From an uncultured Candidatus Saccharibacteria bacterium (GTDB taxonomy: Bacteria; Patescibacteriota; Saccharimonadia; Saccharimonadales; Saccharimonadaceae), in the NCBI GenBank assembly GCA_938046775.1, contig CALIXB010000006.1, forward strand, positions 1-31,195: a stretch of 31,195 nucleotides of DNA, in the 5' to 3' direction. Within the stretch, counting starts at the first letter, position 1; every line of letters begins with the position of its first letter. This document shows positions 22,789 to 31,123 of this stretch, one piece after another. The notes beneath the pieces were generated by a model. It was not told the DNA's origin, searched no databases, and was given only the letters and a program-made list of their open reading frames with translations. The position numbers were made by a program, and so were the translations under genes.

Positions 22789-23700
22789 ATGGGATTATCG
22801 ATTTCAGAGATTCGGAAAAACACGACGCGGGCGCGTCATTTAATGCAGAGGACACGGGCGCAGCACTTTGCGGTGGGCGCGTTTAATATTGATAATCAAG
22901 AGACGCTGATTGCGGTGGCACGCGCGGCGCAAAAACTCCAATCGCCAGTGTTGGTTGAGGTTTCTGACGCCGAAGTGAAGGCTATGGGACTAGAAAACGT
23001 GCGTGATTTGGTGGACAATTATAAGGCTGAGTATGGAATTGAAATGTACTTGAATTTGGACCACGGACCGACGGTTGAGGGTTGTAAACGAGCCATTGAC
23101 GCGGGCTATGAGTTTGTGCATATTGACATTTCTCAGGCAAATCATGACGCTTCTGACGAGGAGATCATCGCCAAAACTCTTGAAGTGGTGGAGTACGCTA
23201 AGTTTACTGGCGCCTTAGTAGAGTCCGAGCCGCACTATTTTGGTGGCAGTTCCAATGTTCACGCCGAAGTCATTGATTATGAAGAAATCAAGAAAACTTT
23301 CTCCACGCCAGATGGCGCCCGAGCGTTCGTCGAGGCGACGGGGATTGACACTTTTGCGGCGGCAGTGGGTAATCTGCACGGTAAATATCCAGTGCCGAAA
23401 GTGCTGGATTTGGAGTTGTTGTCCCATATTCGCGAGGCGCTGCACTGCCAGATTTCGCTCCACGGCGGGTCGGGTACGCCGCTGCATTATTTTGAGGAGG
23501 CGGTAAAAATTGGTGTTTCCAAAATTAACATCAACTCTGACATGCGCTATGCTTTTCGAACAACTCTGGAAAAGACATTACGTGAGAATCCAAATGAATA
23601 CGCTATTGTTAAGCTGATGCCGCCAGTTTACGCGGCTGTCCAAGAAGTTGTAGAGTCAAAGATTAAGGCGTTTAATTCTGCGGGAAAGGCGGTGATTTAA
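22789..23700 (+). CDS. fba: Class II fructose-bisphosphate aldolase
   Basis: A 303-residue zinc-dependent aldolase cleaving fructose-1,6-bisphosphate to triose phosphates; a related ketose-bisphosphate aldolase (GatY/KbaY-like) is possible. Key residues are visible: LDHGPT with D91 and zinc ligand H92, GNLHGKY with H197, LHGGSG with H225, and KININSDMRYAF (245-256) binding phosphate. Length and order are normal. The ATG at 22789 follows AGGGGG. It is first in an operon with a PfkB-family kinase, which starts in its stop codon. Confidence 0.93.
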   Translation: MGLSISEIRKNTTRARHLMQRTRAQHFAVGAFNIDNQETLIAVARAAQKLQSPVLVEVSDAEVKAMGLENVRDLVDNYKAEYGIEMYLNLDHGPTVEGCKRAIDAGYEFVHIDISQANHDASDEEIIAKTLEVVEYAKFTGALVESEPHYFGGSSNVHAEVIDYEEIKKTFSTPDGARAFVEATGIDTFAAAVGNLHGKYPVPKVLDLELLSHIREALHCQISLHGGSGTPLHYFEEAVKIGVSKININSDMRYAFRTTLEKTLRENPNEYAIVKLMPPVYAAVQEVVESKIKAFNSAGKAVI

Positions 23701-24662
23701 TGGCAAAAATTATTACCGTCGGTGCCGCCATCCAGGACGTTTTTTTGAGCCAATCCGACGCATTAACTCCAGTATGCGAAAGTCCAGAGCATTGTTTTGC
23801 GCGACTGGATTTGGGCGCAAAGGCTGACGTTAATCAAATCCACTTTGCGACCGGTGGTGGCGCTACAAATGCAGCGGTAACTTTCGCCAGGCAAGGTCAC
23901 TACGCTAGTTTTATGGGCGCAATTGGTCATGATCCAGCCGGTCAGGCCGTTTTGGCTGATTTGGACAAGGAAAATATTGATACACATTTGGTACGATATT
24001 CCCCAAAGTACAGCACGGGATACTCTGTATTACTCCTGGCCTCAAACGGCGAAAGGACGATTCTAACGTATCGTGGAGCTTCGACCCATTATCACGAGGC
24101 AGATTTTGATTTATCTGATGAAGATGCGGATTGGTTGTATGTTTCGACATTGTCGGGTAATATGCCGATACTTCATAAATTATTTCACCAGGCCAAACTT
24201 CGCGATATGAAAATTTGTTTTAATCCCGGCAAGAAAGAATTGGCGCAAAAGGATAAGTTGATAGGACTTTTATCTGATGTTGATGTCTTGACGTTAAATA
24301 AGGAAGAAATGCAGCAATTAGTATCGGGCGACGATTTGGAGACTTTGGTGCGCCGTGGATTAAATTTGGTATCAGTTGTCCTAGTGACGGACGGCGTAAA
24401 TGGTTCTATGGCAAGTGACGGAAAGACTATCGTGCGAGCCCTAATGTACGACGACGGCCCTTCAATTGACAGAACGGGCGCTGGTGATGCCTTTGCGTCT
24501 GGATTTCTGAGTGAATGGGCGAGGAGCGGTAATTTGAAAAATTCTGTAATAATGGGTAGTGCAAATGCTAGCTCGGTTGTTATGAAAATTGGGGCGAAAG
24601 CTGGTATTTTATATTCCGGCACACCACTTCATACTATGCCAATTCAAGAAAGGGAGCTATAA
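23700..24662 (+). CDS. PfkB-family carbohydrate kinase
   Basis: A 320-residue sugar kinase of the ribokinase/PfkB family. The N-terminal FATGGGATNAAVTFARQG and the C-terminal DRTGAGDAFASGFLSEW with GAGD at 260-263 (D263 as catalytic base) are the two family signatures. Coupled to a class II aldolase (one-base overlap), it could phosphorylate fructose-6-phosphate or fructose-1-phosphate and so supply the aldolase; ribokinase or adenosine kinase activity is not excluded. No PfkA-type gene is in the window. Confidence 0.88.
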   Translation: MAKIITVGAAIQDVFLSQSDALTPVCESPEHCFARLDLGAKADVNQIHFATGGGATNAAVTFARQGHYASFMGAIGHDPAGQAVLADLDKENIDTHLVRYSPKYSTGYSVLLLASNGERTILTYRGASTHYHEADFDLSDEDADWLYVSTLSGNMPILHKLFHQAKLRDMKICFNPGKKELAQKDKLIGLLSDVDVLTLNKEEMQQLVSGDDLETLVRRGLNLVSVVLVTDGVNGSMASDGKTIVRALMYDDGPSIDRTGAGDAFASGFLSEWARSGNLKNSVIMGSANASSVVMKIGAKAGILYSGTPLHTMPIQEREL

Positions 24663-25141
24663 TGGCGCAAAACTTGGGAAAACTATTAGGAGATGATGCT
24701 AAAAAACGTCGTGCCTTGACTGAGCTTAGGCAGATGACGCGTGATGACAGTGATGTGCGATTGATTGCGGAAATATTAGCTAGGGCGCATTCGATTATTC
24801 GCTCTTTAGGACTTGACCCGACAAATGCAACAGCTGAGGAAATTTATCAGTCGCTCATGGCTATTGCGCCAAAAATAGATAAGTGGGCGCCATTTAAAGC
24901 TTCTGAGTGGGTGCTTCTGGATGTTGACGGTCAAGTGATATCGTTTAACCCGATTGACGTTGTGAATAATTATCATTGTCAATTGCCTCTGGGTAGGCAA
25001 CAGACGACTCACGGTAAGCGGGGTTTGGGATTTGAAATTACCCGTCGCTATAAAAACCACCCACGCACACATAATCCTGCGGTTGAGCGAGTGGTTTGTC
25101 AGGGCGGAATCTGCTGGATTGAGCCAAAATCTAAGAAATAG
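24662..25141 (+). CDS. Unknown protein of fba-pfkB operon
   Basis: I do not recognise this 159-residue protein. The N-terminal half is helical and charged (residues 1-80); the C-terminal half looks strand-rich (WVLLDVDGQVISFNPIDVV, GKRGLGFEITRR) and includes a VVCQGGICW pair of Cys close to the end. No signal peptide or membrane helix is seen. The ATG overlaps the kinase stop by one base, after AAGGGAG, so it is co-translated with fba and pfkB. It ends one base before the convergent LOG gene. A role linked to sugar-phosphate metabolism is only inferred from the operon. Confidence 0.75.
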   Translation: MAQNLGKLLGDDAKKRRALTELRQMTRDDSDVRLIAEILARAHSIIRSLGLDPTNATAEEIYQSLMAIAPKIDKWAPFKASEWVLLDVDGQVISFNPIDVVNNYHCQLPLGRQQTTHGKRGLGFEITRRYKNHPRTHNPAVERVVCQGGICWIEPKSKK

Positions 25142-25142
25142 A

Positions 25143-25811
25143 CTAACGGTCGCAGCAAGTTTGCTGACTCTTAATAAGATCAACTACCTCTGTGATGTCT
25201 TCGGTGATTGTATAAATTTTCTCATCGCCATCAGAAATGAGCTTATTCGGAAGTATGCTTTCATGGACAAATTCATCCCACTTGTGCCAGAATTTTTTAT
25301 CAAACAGAACAATTGGCACGAGGGTCATTTTTTTAGTTTGAGTTAATGTAATAATCTCGCAGATTTCATCCATGGTGCCAAAGCCGCCTGGAAAACAGAC
25401 GTAGGCATCTGCCAGTAGAGTCATAACAATTTTACGCGGCGCAAAGTGAGTAAAGGCGAAGGAATCGGTAGTATATTTATTTAGCGATTGTTCGTGTGGC
25501 AAGCGGATATTAAAACCGATCGACTGCCCGCCAGCTTCTATGGCGCCGCGGTTGGCTGCCTCCATGATTCCGCCGCCGCCACCGGTGATAATTGTATAGC
25601 CGTCTTTCGCTAACTGAAAGGCTAAGTCTTTTGCTTTCTGGTAATATTCGTTATCTTCGCTTATTCTGGCTGAGCCAAAAAAGGTTACTGTTTTGTGATA
25701 TTTTTGGAGAATTTCATAGCCGGCATGGATTTCTTCATCGACATTTCCTAAGCGGAACATGGCTGCTTGGAGCTGCAGTTCGCGTGGAATACAAACATTT
25801 TTCGGTGTCAT
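25143..25811 (-). CDS. LOG-family Rossmann-fold protein (TIGR00730-like)
   Basis: A 222-residue protein of the LOG / lysine-decarboxylase-like family. Members hydrolyse nucleoside 5'-monophosphates to base and ribose-5-phosphate; in plants they activate cytokinins. The two signatures GGGGGIMEAANRG (77-89) and PGGFGTMDE (141-149) are intact. The start is an ATG after AAGGA, with a probable promoter TTCATT-17-TATGAT about 45 bases upstream. It is convergent with the unknown gene at 24662, one base between the stops, and divergent from the gene at 25939. Confidence 0.88.
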   Translation of the reverse strand: MTPKNVCIPRELQLQAAMFRLGNVDEEIHAGYEILQKYHKTVTFFGSARISEDNEYYQKAKDLAFQLAKDGYTIITGGGGGIMEAANRGAIEAGGQSIGFNIRLPHEQSLNKYTTDSFAFTHFAPRKIVMTLLADAYVCFPGGFGTMDEICEIITLTQTKKMTLVPIVLFDKKFWHKWDEFVHESILPNKLISDGDEKIYTITEDITEVVDLIKSQQTCCDR

Positions 25812-25879
25812 TATTATCCTTTTTATTCTATAATTTTAACTTTATTACTATATCATAAAATGGTTGTGGCTGCAATGAA

Positions 25880-25908
25880 TTGACGGCAGGCAAGTGGTAG
25901 TATAGAAT
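25880..25908 (+). promoter_or_regulatory. Promoter of membrane-anchored unknown gene
   Basis: TTGACG (25880-25885), 17 bases, TAGAAT (25903-25908). The leader is about 24 nt and has TGGAGGG before the ATG at 25939. Confidence 0.65.
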
Positions 25909-25938
25909 CAAAGTCATAATCTAAATGGAGGGTTAAAT

Positions 25939-26538
25939 ATGGAGAATAAACCAACGGCTAATAAATGGTTGATTGCGACGGTGATTGTTATGGGGTTAGT
26001 TATTATTGGTCTGGTAACTTGGACTATTGTGGGGGCGCTAAATAAGGATAGAAGTGTTGAGTCTTCTGTAAAAACTAGCGAGACAAAGAAAGAGTCATCT
26101 AGGTTGTCAGATAAGACTCGCGAGGAAGGAGCAAAGCCGTCAGATGAATCTAAGAAAAAATATAAAGATTTTCGCACTGGGAGAGACGGTACTGGCACTA
26201 AGCTAACTTCAGTAAGTGATGTTGATAAGTTGGATATCGACGATTCTCTAAAGGAGTTCTTGAAATCTAAAGTTGGCCAGCCAATTCCGGAGCGTGAAGG
26301 TTATACTTATAAACCGGTTATTGACCGTGCGTATGGAAAATATGCGGCAGTTTATGGTCTGGCAAATGCCTATACAATAATTGGGCCAAAAAATGGTACT
26401 GGCGAAATTGGTATAGTCGCAGGGACACAACAGAGTTATATGCCATGCTCAGATCTAAAAGCCGCTTCGGTTCCGAGTCATTTGGTCGATGGCAAGTGTG
26501 AAGTTTCTGGCACGCCTCAGACTTACGAGCAAGACTAG
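25939..26538 (+). CDS. Membrane-anchored unknown protein
   Basis: A 199-residue protein with a single N-terminal membrane helix (about 10-33), a Ser/Lys/Glu-rich linker (36-85), and a C-terminal domain presumably outside the cell. The domain has two Cys in MPCSDLKAASVPSHLVDGKC, about 20 residues apart, which could form a disulphide. I recognise no family. The start is well supported by TGGAGGG and a good promoter. It ends 27 bases before uvrB and seems to be a single-gene transcript. Confidence 0.75.
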   Translation: MENKPTANKWLIATVIVMGLVIIGLVTWTIVGALNKDRSVESSVKTSETKKESSRLSDKTREEGAKPSDESKKKYKDFRTGRDGTGTKLTSVSDVDKLDIDDSLKEFLKSKVGQPIPEREGYTYKPVIDRAYGKYAAVYGLANAYTIIGPKNGTGEIGIVAGTQQSYMPCSDLKAASVPSHLVDGKCEVSGTPQTYEQD

Positions 26539-26553
26539 TTTTTATAAATATAG

Positions 26554-26559
26554 TAGAAT
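26554..26559 (+). promoter_or_regulatory. Leaderless -10 of uvrB
   Basis: TAGAAT ends six bases before the GTG at 26566, so +1 would be the G of the start codon. A TATAAA at 26543-26548 is an alternative -10 and would give a leader of about 11 nt; the -35 region is poor for both. Confidence 0.45.
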
Positions 26560-26565
26560 AGAGAA

Positions 26566-28536
26566 GTGAATAAATTTCGCCTCTCTTCTTCATATCAGCC
26601 GACAGGCGACCAGCCGACGGCGATTGCTCAGTTGGTGGACGGTTTGGAACGGGGTGAGCGCGAACAGACTCTATTGGGCGTGACTGGCTCTGGTAAGACC
26701 TTTACTATGGCAAATATTATTGCCCGGCGGAATGTGCCGACTTTAGTTTTGGCCCACAACAAGACCTTGGCAGCGCAGCTATTTTCTGAGTTTAAGGAAT
26801 TTTTTCCGGATAATGAGGTGCATTATTTCGTCAGCTATTTTGATTATTATCAGCCGGAGGCCTACATTGCCAGTAGCGATACGTATATTGAGAAAGATTC
26901 GAAAATTAATGATGAAATCGATCGGCTGCGGCATGCGGCAACGTCAGCGCTGTTAACGCGGCGCGATGTGATCATCGTGGCGAGCGTGTCCTGTATTTAC
27001 GGCATTGGTTCGCCGGAAACGTACGCTGACATGGCGATTCAATTGACGGTCGGCGAGCGGCGGGTTCAGGACAAGTTTATTCGCCTGCTAACTGATATTC
27101 AGTATAAGCGAAACGACGTTGATTTTGCACGTGGTACTTTCAGGGTACGCGGTGACGTGGTGGATATTTTCCCGGCTGGGCAGGACACGGCGGTGCGAGT
27201 GGAATTTTTTGGCGATGAGGTTGAGCGGTTAACGCGAATCGATCCGCTGACGGGCGAGATTTTGGATCAGCCAGCTAGCCTAACGGTTTTCCCGTCCAGC
27301 CACTATTCGACGCCGCGTGAACGAATTGAAAAAGCCATCACTGGTATTGAGAAAGAATTTGATGAGAGGCTGAAGTGGTTTGAATCGCACGATAAGTTAC
27401 TCGAGGCACAGCGCCTAGCTCAGCGCACCAAATATGACCTGGAGATGCTCAAAGAAACTGGCTTTGTCAAAGGCATTGAGAATTATTCGCGCTATCTGAC
27501 GGACCGCGAGCCGGGCGAGCAGCCGGCGACGTTGATTGATTATTTTCCCGATGATTGGCTGCTACTGGTCGATGAGTCGCACATGACCTTGCCCCAAGTC
27601 CGCGGCATGTATAACGGCGACCGGGCTCGCAAGGAAGTGCTGGTGGAGCATGGGTTTCGTCTGCCAAGTGCGCTGGATAATCGCCCGCTCAGATTTGATG
27701 AATTTGATCAGCATATTCACCAGGCGATTTATGTGTCCGCTACGCCGGGCGACTATGAAATTGCCCACTCGCCAAAGCCGGCTGAACAGCTGATTCGGCC
27801 GACGGGGCTGCTTGATCCGCCGATTGAGGTGCGGCCGACTGAGGGGCAGGTTGATGATTTGATGGAGGAGATTCGCCAGACTATCGCCAGCGGCCACCGC
27901 GTATTAGTAACCACCTTGACCAAGCGCATGGCTGAGGATTTGAGTGCTTACCTGACTGACAATGGCGTAAAAACGGCGTATCTACACAGCGAAATTGATA
28001 CGCTGGAGCGCGGCGATATTCTCAAAGATTTGCGGCTAGGAACGTATGACGTATTAGTTGGTATCAATCTGCTACGCGAGGGGTTGGACCTACCTGAAGT
28101 CAGTCTGGTGGCGATTATGGATGCTGATAAAGAAGGTTTCCTGCGTAGTGAGCAAGCACTGATCCAGACAATTGGCCGTGCAGCGCGACATGTCGATGGG
28201 CGGGTGTTGATGTATGGTGATACCGTAACTGACAGTATGCGGCGAGCGATTGATGAGACGAATCGTCGGCGTGCGATCCAGCAGCAATATAATGAAGAGC
28301 ATGGCATCACGCCGCAAACTATCCAGAAGAAGATTGACGATGGCCTGCGTTCTATCATCCCGCAAAAAGAATCGGACAAAAAACCGAAGCTTGACTTGAA
28401 GAAGATTCCAAAGGATGAATATCCAACGCTGATCAAGGAGTTGACTGGTCAAATGGAGCTCCATAGCGCCAATCTAGAATTTGAAAAAGCGGCAGAGCTG
28501 CGCGATTTGATTGCAGAAATTCGCCAGACCATGTAG
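26566..28536 (+). CDS. uvrB: Excinuclease ABC subunit B
   Basis: A 656-residue damage-verifying helicase of nucleotide excision repair, which takes DNA from UvrA and recruits UvrC. Walker A GVTGSGKT (38-45), the beta-hairpin region FVSYFDYYQPEAY with its aromatic residues (about 91-106), DESHMTLPQVRGMY, the helicase motifs TKRMAED, INLLREGLDLPEV and QTIGRAARH, and a C-terminal UVR domain (about 620-656) that binds UvrC. The length is standard. The start is GTG, without a ribosome binding site, immediately after a -10 element. UvrA and UvrC are not in the window. Confidence 0.97.
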   Translation: MNKFRLSSSYQPTGDQPTAIAQLVDGLERGEREQTLLGVTGSGKTFTMANIIARRNVPTLVLAHNKTLAAQLFSEFKEFFPDNEVHYFVSYFDYYQPEAYIASSDTYIEKDSKINDEIDRLRHAATSALLTRRDVIIVASVSCIYGIGSPETYADMAIQLTVGERRVQDKFIRLLTDIQYKRNDVDFARGTFRVRGDVVDIFPAGQDTAVRVEFFGDEVERLTRIDPLTGEILDQPASLTVFPSSHYSTPRERIEKAITGIEKEFDERLKWFESHDKLLEAQRLAQRTKYDLEMLKETGFVKGIENYSRYLTDREPGEQPATLIDYFPDDWLLLVDESHMTLPQVRGMYNGDRARKEVLVEHGFRLPSALDNRPLRFDEFDQHIHQAIYVSATPGDYEIAHSPKPAEQLIRPTGLLDPPIEVRPTEGQVDDLMEEIRQTIASGHRVLVTTLTKRMAEDLSAYLTDNGVKTAYLHSEIDTLERGDILKDLRLGTYDVLVGINLLREGLDLPEVSLVAIMDADKEGFLRSEQALIQTIGRAARHVDGRVLMYGDTVTDSMRRAIDETNRRRAIQQQYNEEHGITPQTIQKKIDDGLRSIIPQKESDKKPKLDLKKIPKDEYPTLIKELTGQMELHSANLEFEKAAELRDLIAEIRQTM

Positions 28537-28539
28537 AAT
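28511..28539 (+). promoter_or_regulatory. Promoter inside uvrB 3' end
   Basis: TTGCAG (28511-28516), 17 bases, TAGAAT (28534-28539), overlapping the uvrB stop. It would serve the membrane protein at 28567, which has TTAGGAGGTAAT before its ATG. Confidence 0.55.
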
Positions 28540-28566
28540 AGAATTATTATTAGATTAGGAGGTAAT

Positions 28567-29403
28567 ATGGCAACAAAACAACAACCACAGCCATCAGCCG
28601 TTGCGCAACCAGAAATGCCGGTGCAGCAGCCAGTAGGCTATCCAGCATACCCACAGCAATACATGTATGCTAACCCAAACAAAGGCAAGGCGAAACTTCT
28701 GACGTTAGAATACGCTTTGGCAATGGCTTCAGTAGTTATTTCAGCATTCTTATTGATCAACGTAATTACCAGTGTAGTTGGTCTCTGGTCAGGTGCAACT
28801 TCAGTTGCATCACAGACCGTCGGTGGATTCTTGGCTCCAACGATGGTGACGGCAGGAACTGGAATTGTCGCAGCGTCAGTATTTACGGTTGTCTTAGCTG
28901 TTCTAGCCTGTGTCTTGTTTTCTCGCGTGTCAAAGGCAGTGCCAGATCGTGAGGGTTATACGAACCGCACAGCTTACAAATTGGTGACTTATGGCGGATT
29001 AGCTGCTTTGATTATTCCAGCTGTTGATTTGATTGCACGCTTGGTCAGCATCCTTGTCAGTTCATTGTTATTTATCGGTGCAGCCGGTGGAGAAGTTTAC
29101 AAGAGTCTGTATCTGAGCGAGTTCTTGCCTTATGCTCTGGCTCTTGCCGTAATAGTTGTGACTAGCTACTTTATTTATCAGATCATTCAGGGTCGAAACA
29201 AATCAAAGATTATGTCTTTGGTGCTCATTGCAGTTTCTGTTGTAGTCTTGCTGACTGGCACTATCACTATCGCCGTTAAAGTTCATGATAAGGGCGGTTC
29301 TTCTACTGGCGGATCAACACGGCAGGGGCAGGATATCCCATCTGACTACGAGTCTCAGCTTAAAAAATATCGCGAATCTTTAAAATTAAAGCAATATAAC
29401 TAA
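28567..29403 (+). CDS. Multi-pass membrane protein of unknown function
   Basis: A 278-residue protein with a Pro/Gln-rich N-terminal tail (1-40, e.g. PVGYPAYPQQYMY) and about five membrane helices near 48-74, 94-119, 138-172 (long, perhaps two), 186-207 and 214-238, then a short charged tail with a Gly/Ser patch. The layout vaguely recalls DUF5671-type proteins, but I cannot confirm this by eye. It has a strong ribosome binding site and probably its own promoter, and an intrinsic terminator follows 16 bases after the stop, so it is likely monocistronic or read together with uvrB. Confidence 0.75.
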   Translation: MATKQQPQPSAVAQPEMPVQQPVGYPAYPQQYMYANPNKGKAKLLTLEYALAMASVVISAFLLINVITSVVGLWSGATSVASQTVGGFLAPTMVTAGTGIVAASVFTVVLAVLACVLFSRVSKAVPDREGYTNRTAYKLVTYGGLAALIIPAVDLIARLVSILVSSLLFIGAAGGEVYKSLYLSEFLPYALALAVIVVTSYFIYQIIQGRNKSKIMSLVLIAVSVVVLLTGTITIAVKVHDKGGSSTGGSTRQGQDIPSDYESQLKKYRESLKLKQYN

Positions 29404-29419
29404 GATATAATTGATAAAG

Positions 29420-29448
29420 GTCGCTCACTTTGATGGGCGACTTTTTTT
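29420..29448 (+). terminator. Intrinsic terminator before gatC
   Basis: GTCGCTCA (29420-29427) pairs with TGGGCGAC (29434-29441), one G-U pair, followed by seven T (29442-29448). It ends the membrane protein transcript. Confidence 0.85.
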
Positions 29449-29459
29449 AGTGGTATAAT
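29430..29459 (+). promoter_or_regulatory. Leaderless promoter of gatCA
   Basis: TTGATG (29430-29435), 18 bases, TATAAT (29454-29459), then six bases to the gatC ATG at 29466; +1 is expected on the start codon. The -35 lies in the loop and right arm of the preceding terminator. Confidence 0.65.
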
Positions 29460-29465
29460 ATTGAT

Positions 29466-29753
29466 ATGACAAATATTTCTACCAGTGATATTCAGCACTT
29501 GGCGAGTTTAAGTAGTCTGGCATTAGCCGATGATGAAGTTGATAGACTGCGCCAGGATTTGGAAAATATAATTGGCTATATTGAGCAGCTAGGTGAGCTT
29601 GATACGTCTGGCGTGGAGCCGACTTATCAAGTGACGGGACTAGAGAATGTCTGGCGCGAAGATGAGGTCCAGCCAGGGATTTCTCGAGATGAGTTACTTG
29701 AGCTGGCGCCTGAAAAACAGAACAATCAAGTGAAAGTGCCGCAGGTGTTGTAA
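29466..29753 (+). CDS. gatC: Asp/Glu-tRNA amidotransferase subunit C
   Basis: A 95-residue GatC, the small subunit that holds GatA and GatB together in the enzyme converting Glu-tRNA(Gln) or Asp-tRNA(Asn) to the amidated form. The pattern is typical: STSDIQHLASLSSLALADDEV at the N terminus, a helix with LENIIGYIEQLGELDTSGVEPTYQ, then the conserved WREDE region and PEKQNNQVKVPQVL at the end. The stop overlaps the gatA start by one base. Start chosen from the leaderless promoter and family length. Confidence 0.94.
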   Translation: MTNISTSDIQHLASLSSLALADDEVDRLRQDLENIIGYIEQLGELDTSGVEPTYQVTGLENVWREDEVQPGISRDELLELAPEKQNNQVKVPQVL

Positions 29754-31123
29754 TGAGTCGGATTAGTGATTTTACCGGAAAAAGTGCAGTCGAAAATGTT
29801 AAAGAAGCGTTGCGACGAGCGCGCGATATTGAGGAATATCATGCACTATTGAGCTTGACGGAAGAACGGGCGTTGGAGCGAGCCGAACTGGTGGATAAGG
29901 GCGAAGTTTCTGGCAGGCTGGCCGGCGTGCCATTTGTCGTGAAAGATAATTTTTTGGCCTTTGGGGCGCCGACAACTGCTGCTGCAAAAATGCTTGAGAA
30001 CTTTAGCGCGCCGCTTCAGGCGACGGCAGTTGAAAAATTGGAGGCTGAAGGCGCAATTTGTATCGGTAAGGCTAACTTGGACGCCTTTGCTCACGGTGGT
30101 TCGACGGAAAATTCAGCCTTTGGTCCGACTAAAAACGCTGCGGACAAAACTCGAGTGGCTGGTGGTTCATCGGGTGGTTCGGCAGTCGTGACGGCGCTTG
30201 ATGTGGTGCCATTTGCGTTGGGTACAGACACTGGCGGTTCGATTCGTCAGCCTGCCAGCTTTAACGGCGTGGTCGGCGTCAAGCCGACCTATGGTGCAGT
30301 CAGTCGCTACGGTGTGGTGGCTATGGCCTCAAGTACGGACACCATTGGTTGTTTCGCCACGAACGCTGATGACACTAATCTGGTGATGGAAATTATGGCG
30401 GGCCGCGACGATAAGGATATGACGACGCTGCCTGACTTTTGGCAGCATCAGCCAGGCTTTACTAAGAAAAAGATTGGTTTGGTGAAGCAGTGTATGACTG
30501 ATGACGTGGACGCGGCGGTTCGCCAGAAAACGCTTGACTATGCAGAAAAATTGAAGCAGCTGGGCTATGAAATTGAAGAAGTGGATTTGAGCATGATGCA
30601 ATATTCGCTGGCGATGTACTATATCATCGTGCCAGCAGAGATATCGTCAAACTTGGCGAGATACGACGGCGTGCGCTATGGTCACCGAGCGACGGAGGTG
30701 AAAACGCTGGCGGAGTTGTACGGTCGCAGCCGCAACGAAGGTTTTACTACGGAAAATAAGCGACGAATTATGATCGGTAGTTTTGTACTGTCGAGTGGTT
30801 TTTTTGACGCTTACTATATGCAGGCGCAAAAAGCGCGCACATTGCTCATCAATGAGTTCAAGCAGTTGTTCGCTGAGTACGACGCACTGTTGATGCCAGT
30901 TGCACCAACACCGGCATTCAAACTTGGCGAAAATACCAATGATCCGATAAAAATGTATCTAGCGGACATCATGACGGTGCCAGCTAGCTTGGCGGGACTA
31001 CCAGCAATTTCCGTGCCAGCTGGAACTAGTGACGAAGGTTTGCCAATTGGTGTGCAGTTGATTGGTGACCGCCAGTCAGACAGCAACTTGTTGAAGTTGG
31101 CTTCAGAAGTGGAGGCTGCCTGA
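29753..31123 (+). CDS. gatA: Asp/Glu-tRNA amidotransferase subunit A
   Basis: A 456-residue amidase subunit that releases ammonia from glutamine for tRNA-bound Glu or Asp. The Ser-cis-Ser-Lys triad is in place: Lys64 in VVKDNF, cis-Ser140 in GGSSGGS, and nucleophile Ser163 in TDTGGSIRQP; VVGVKPTYGAVSRYG follows. It is slightly shorter at the C terminus than common GatA proteins of about 480 residues, ending at LKLASEVEAA without the usual last helix extension. It is co-transcribed with gatC, and a further gene begins inside its stop codon; gatB is not visible here. Confidence 0.96.
   Translation: MSRISDFTGKSAVENVKEALRRARDIEEYHALLSLTEERALERAELVDKGEVSGRLAGVPFVVKDNFLAFGAPTTAAAKMLENFSAPLQATAVEKLEAEGAICIGKANLDAFAHGGSTENSAFGPTKNAADKTRVAGGSSGGSAVVTALDVVPFALGTDTGGSIRQPASFNGVVGVKPTYGAVSRYGVVAMASSTDTIGCFATNADDTNLVMEIMAGRDDKDMTTLPDFWQHQPGFTKKKIGLVKQCMTDDVDAAVRQKTLDYAEKLKQLGYEIEEVDLSMMQYSLAMYYIIVPAEISSNLARYDGVRYGHRATEVKTLAELYGRSRNEGFTTENKRRIMIGSFVLSSGFFDAYYMQAQKARTLLINEFKQLFAEYDALLMPVAPTPAFKLGENTNDPIKMYLADIMTVPASLAGLPAISVPAGTSDEGLPIGVQLIGDRQSDSNLLKLASEVEAA

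Noticed and set aside
27948..28436. 162-codon minus-strand frame inside uvrB
   Set aside because: uvrB is unambiguous and full length here; the antisense product is Ser/Arg-rich without recognisable features.
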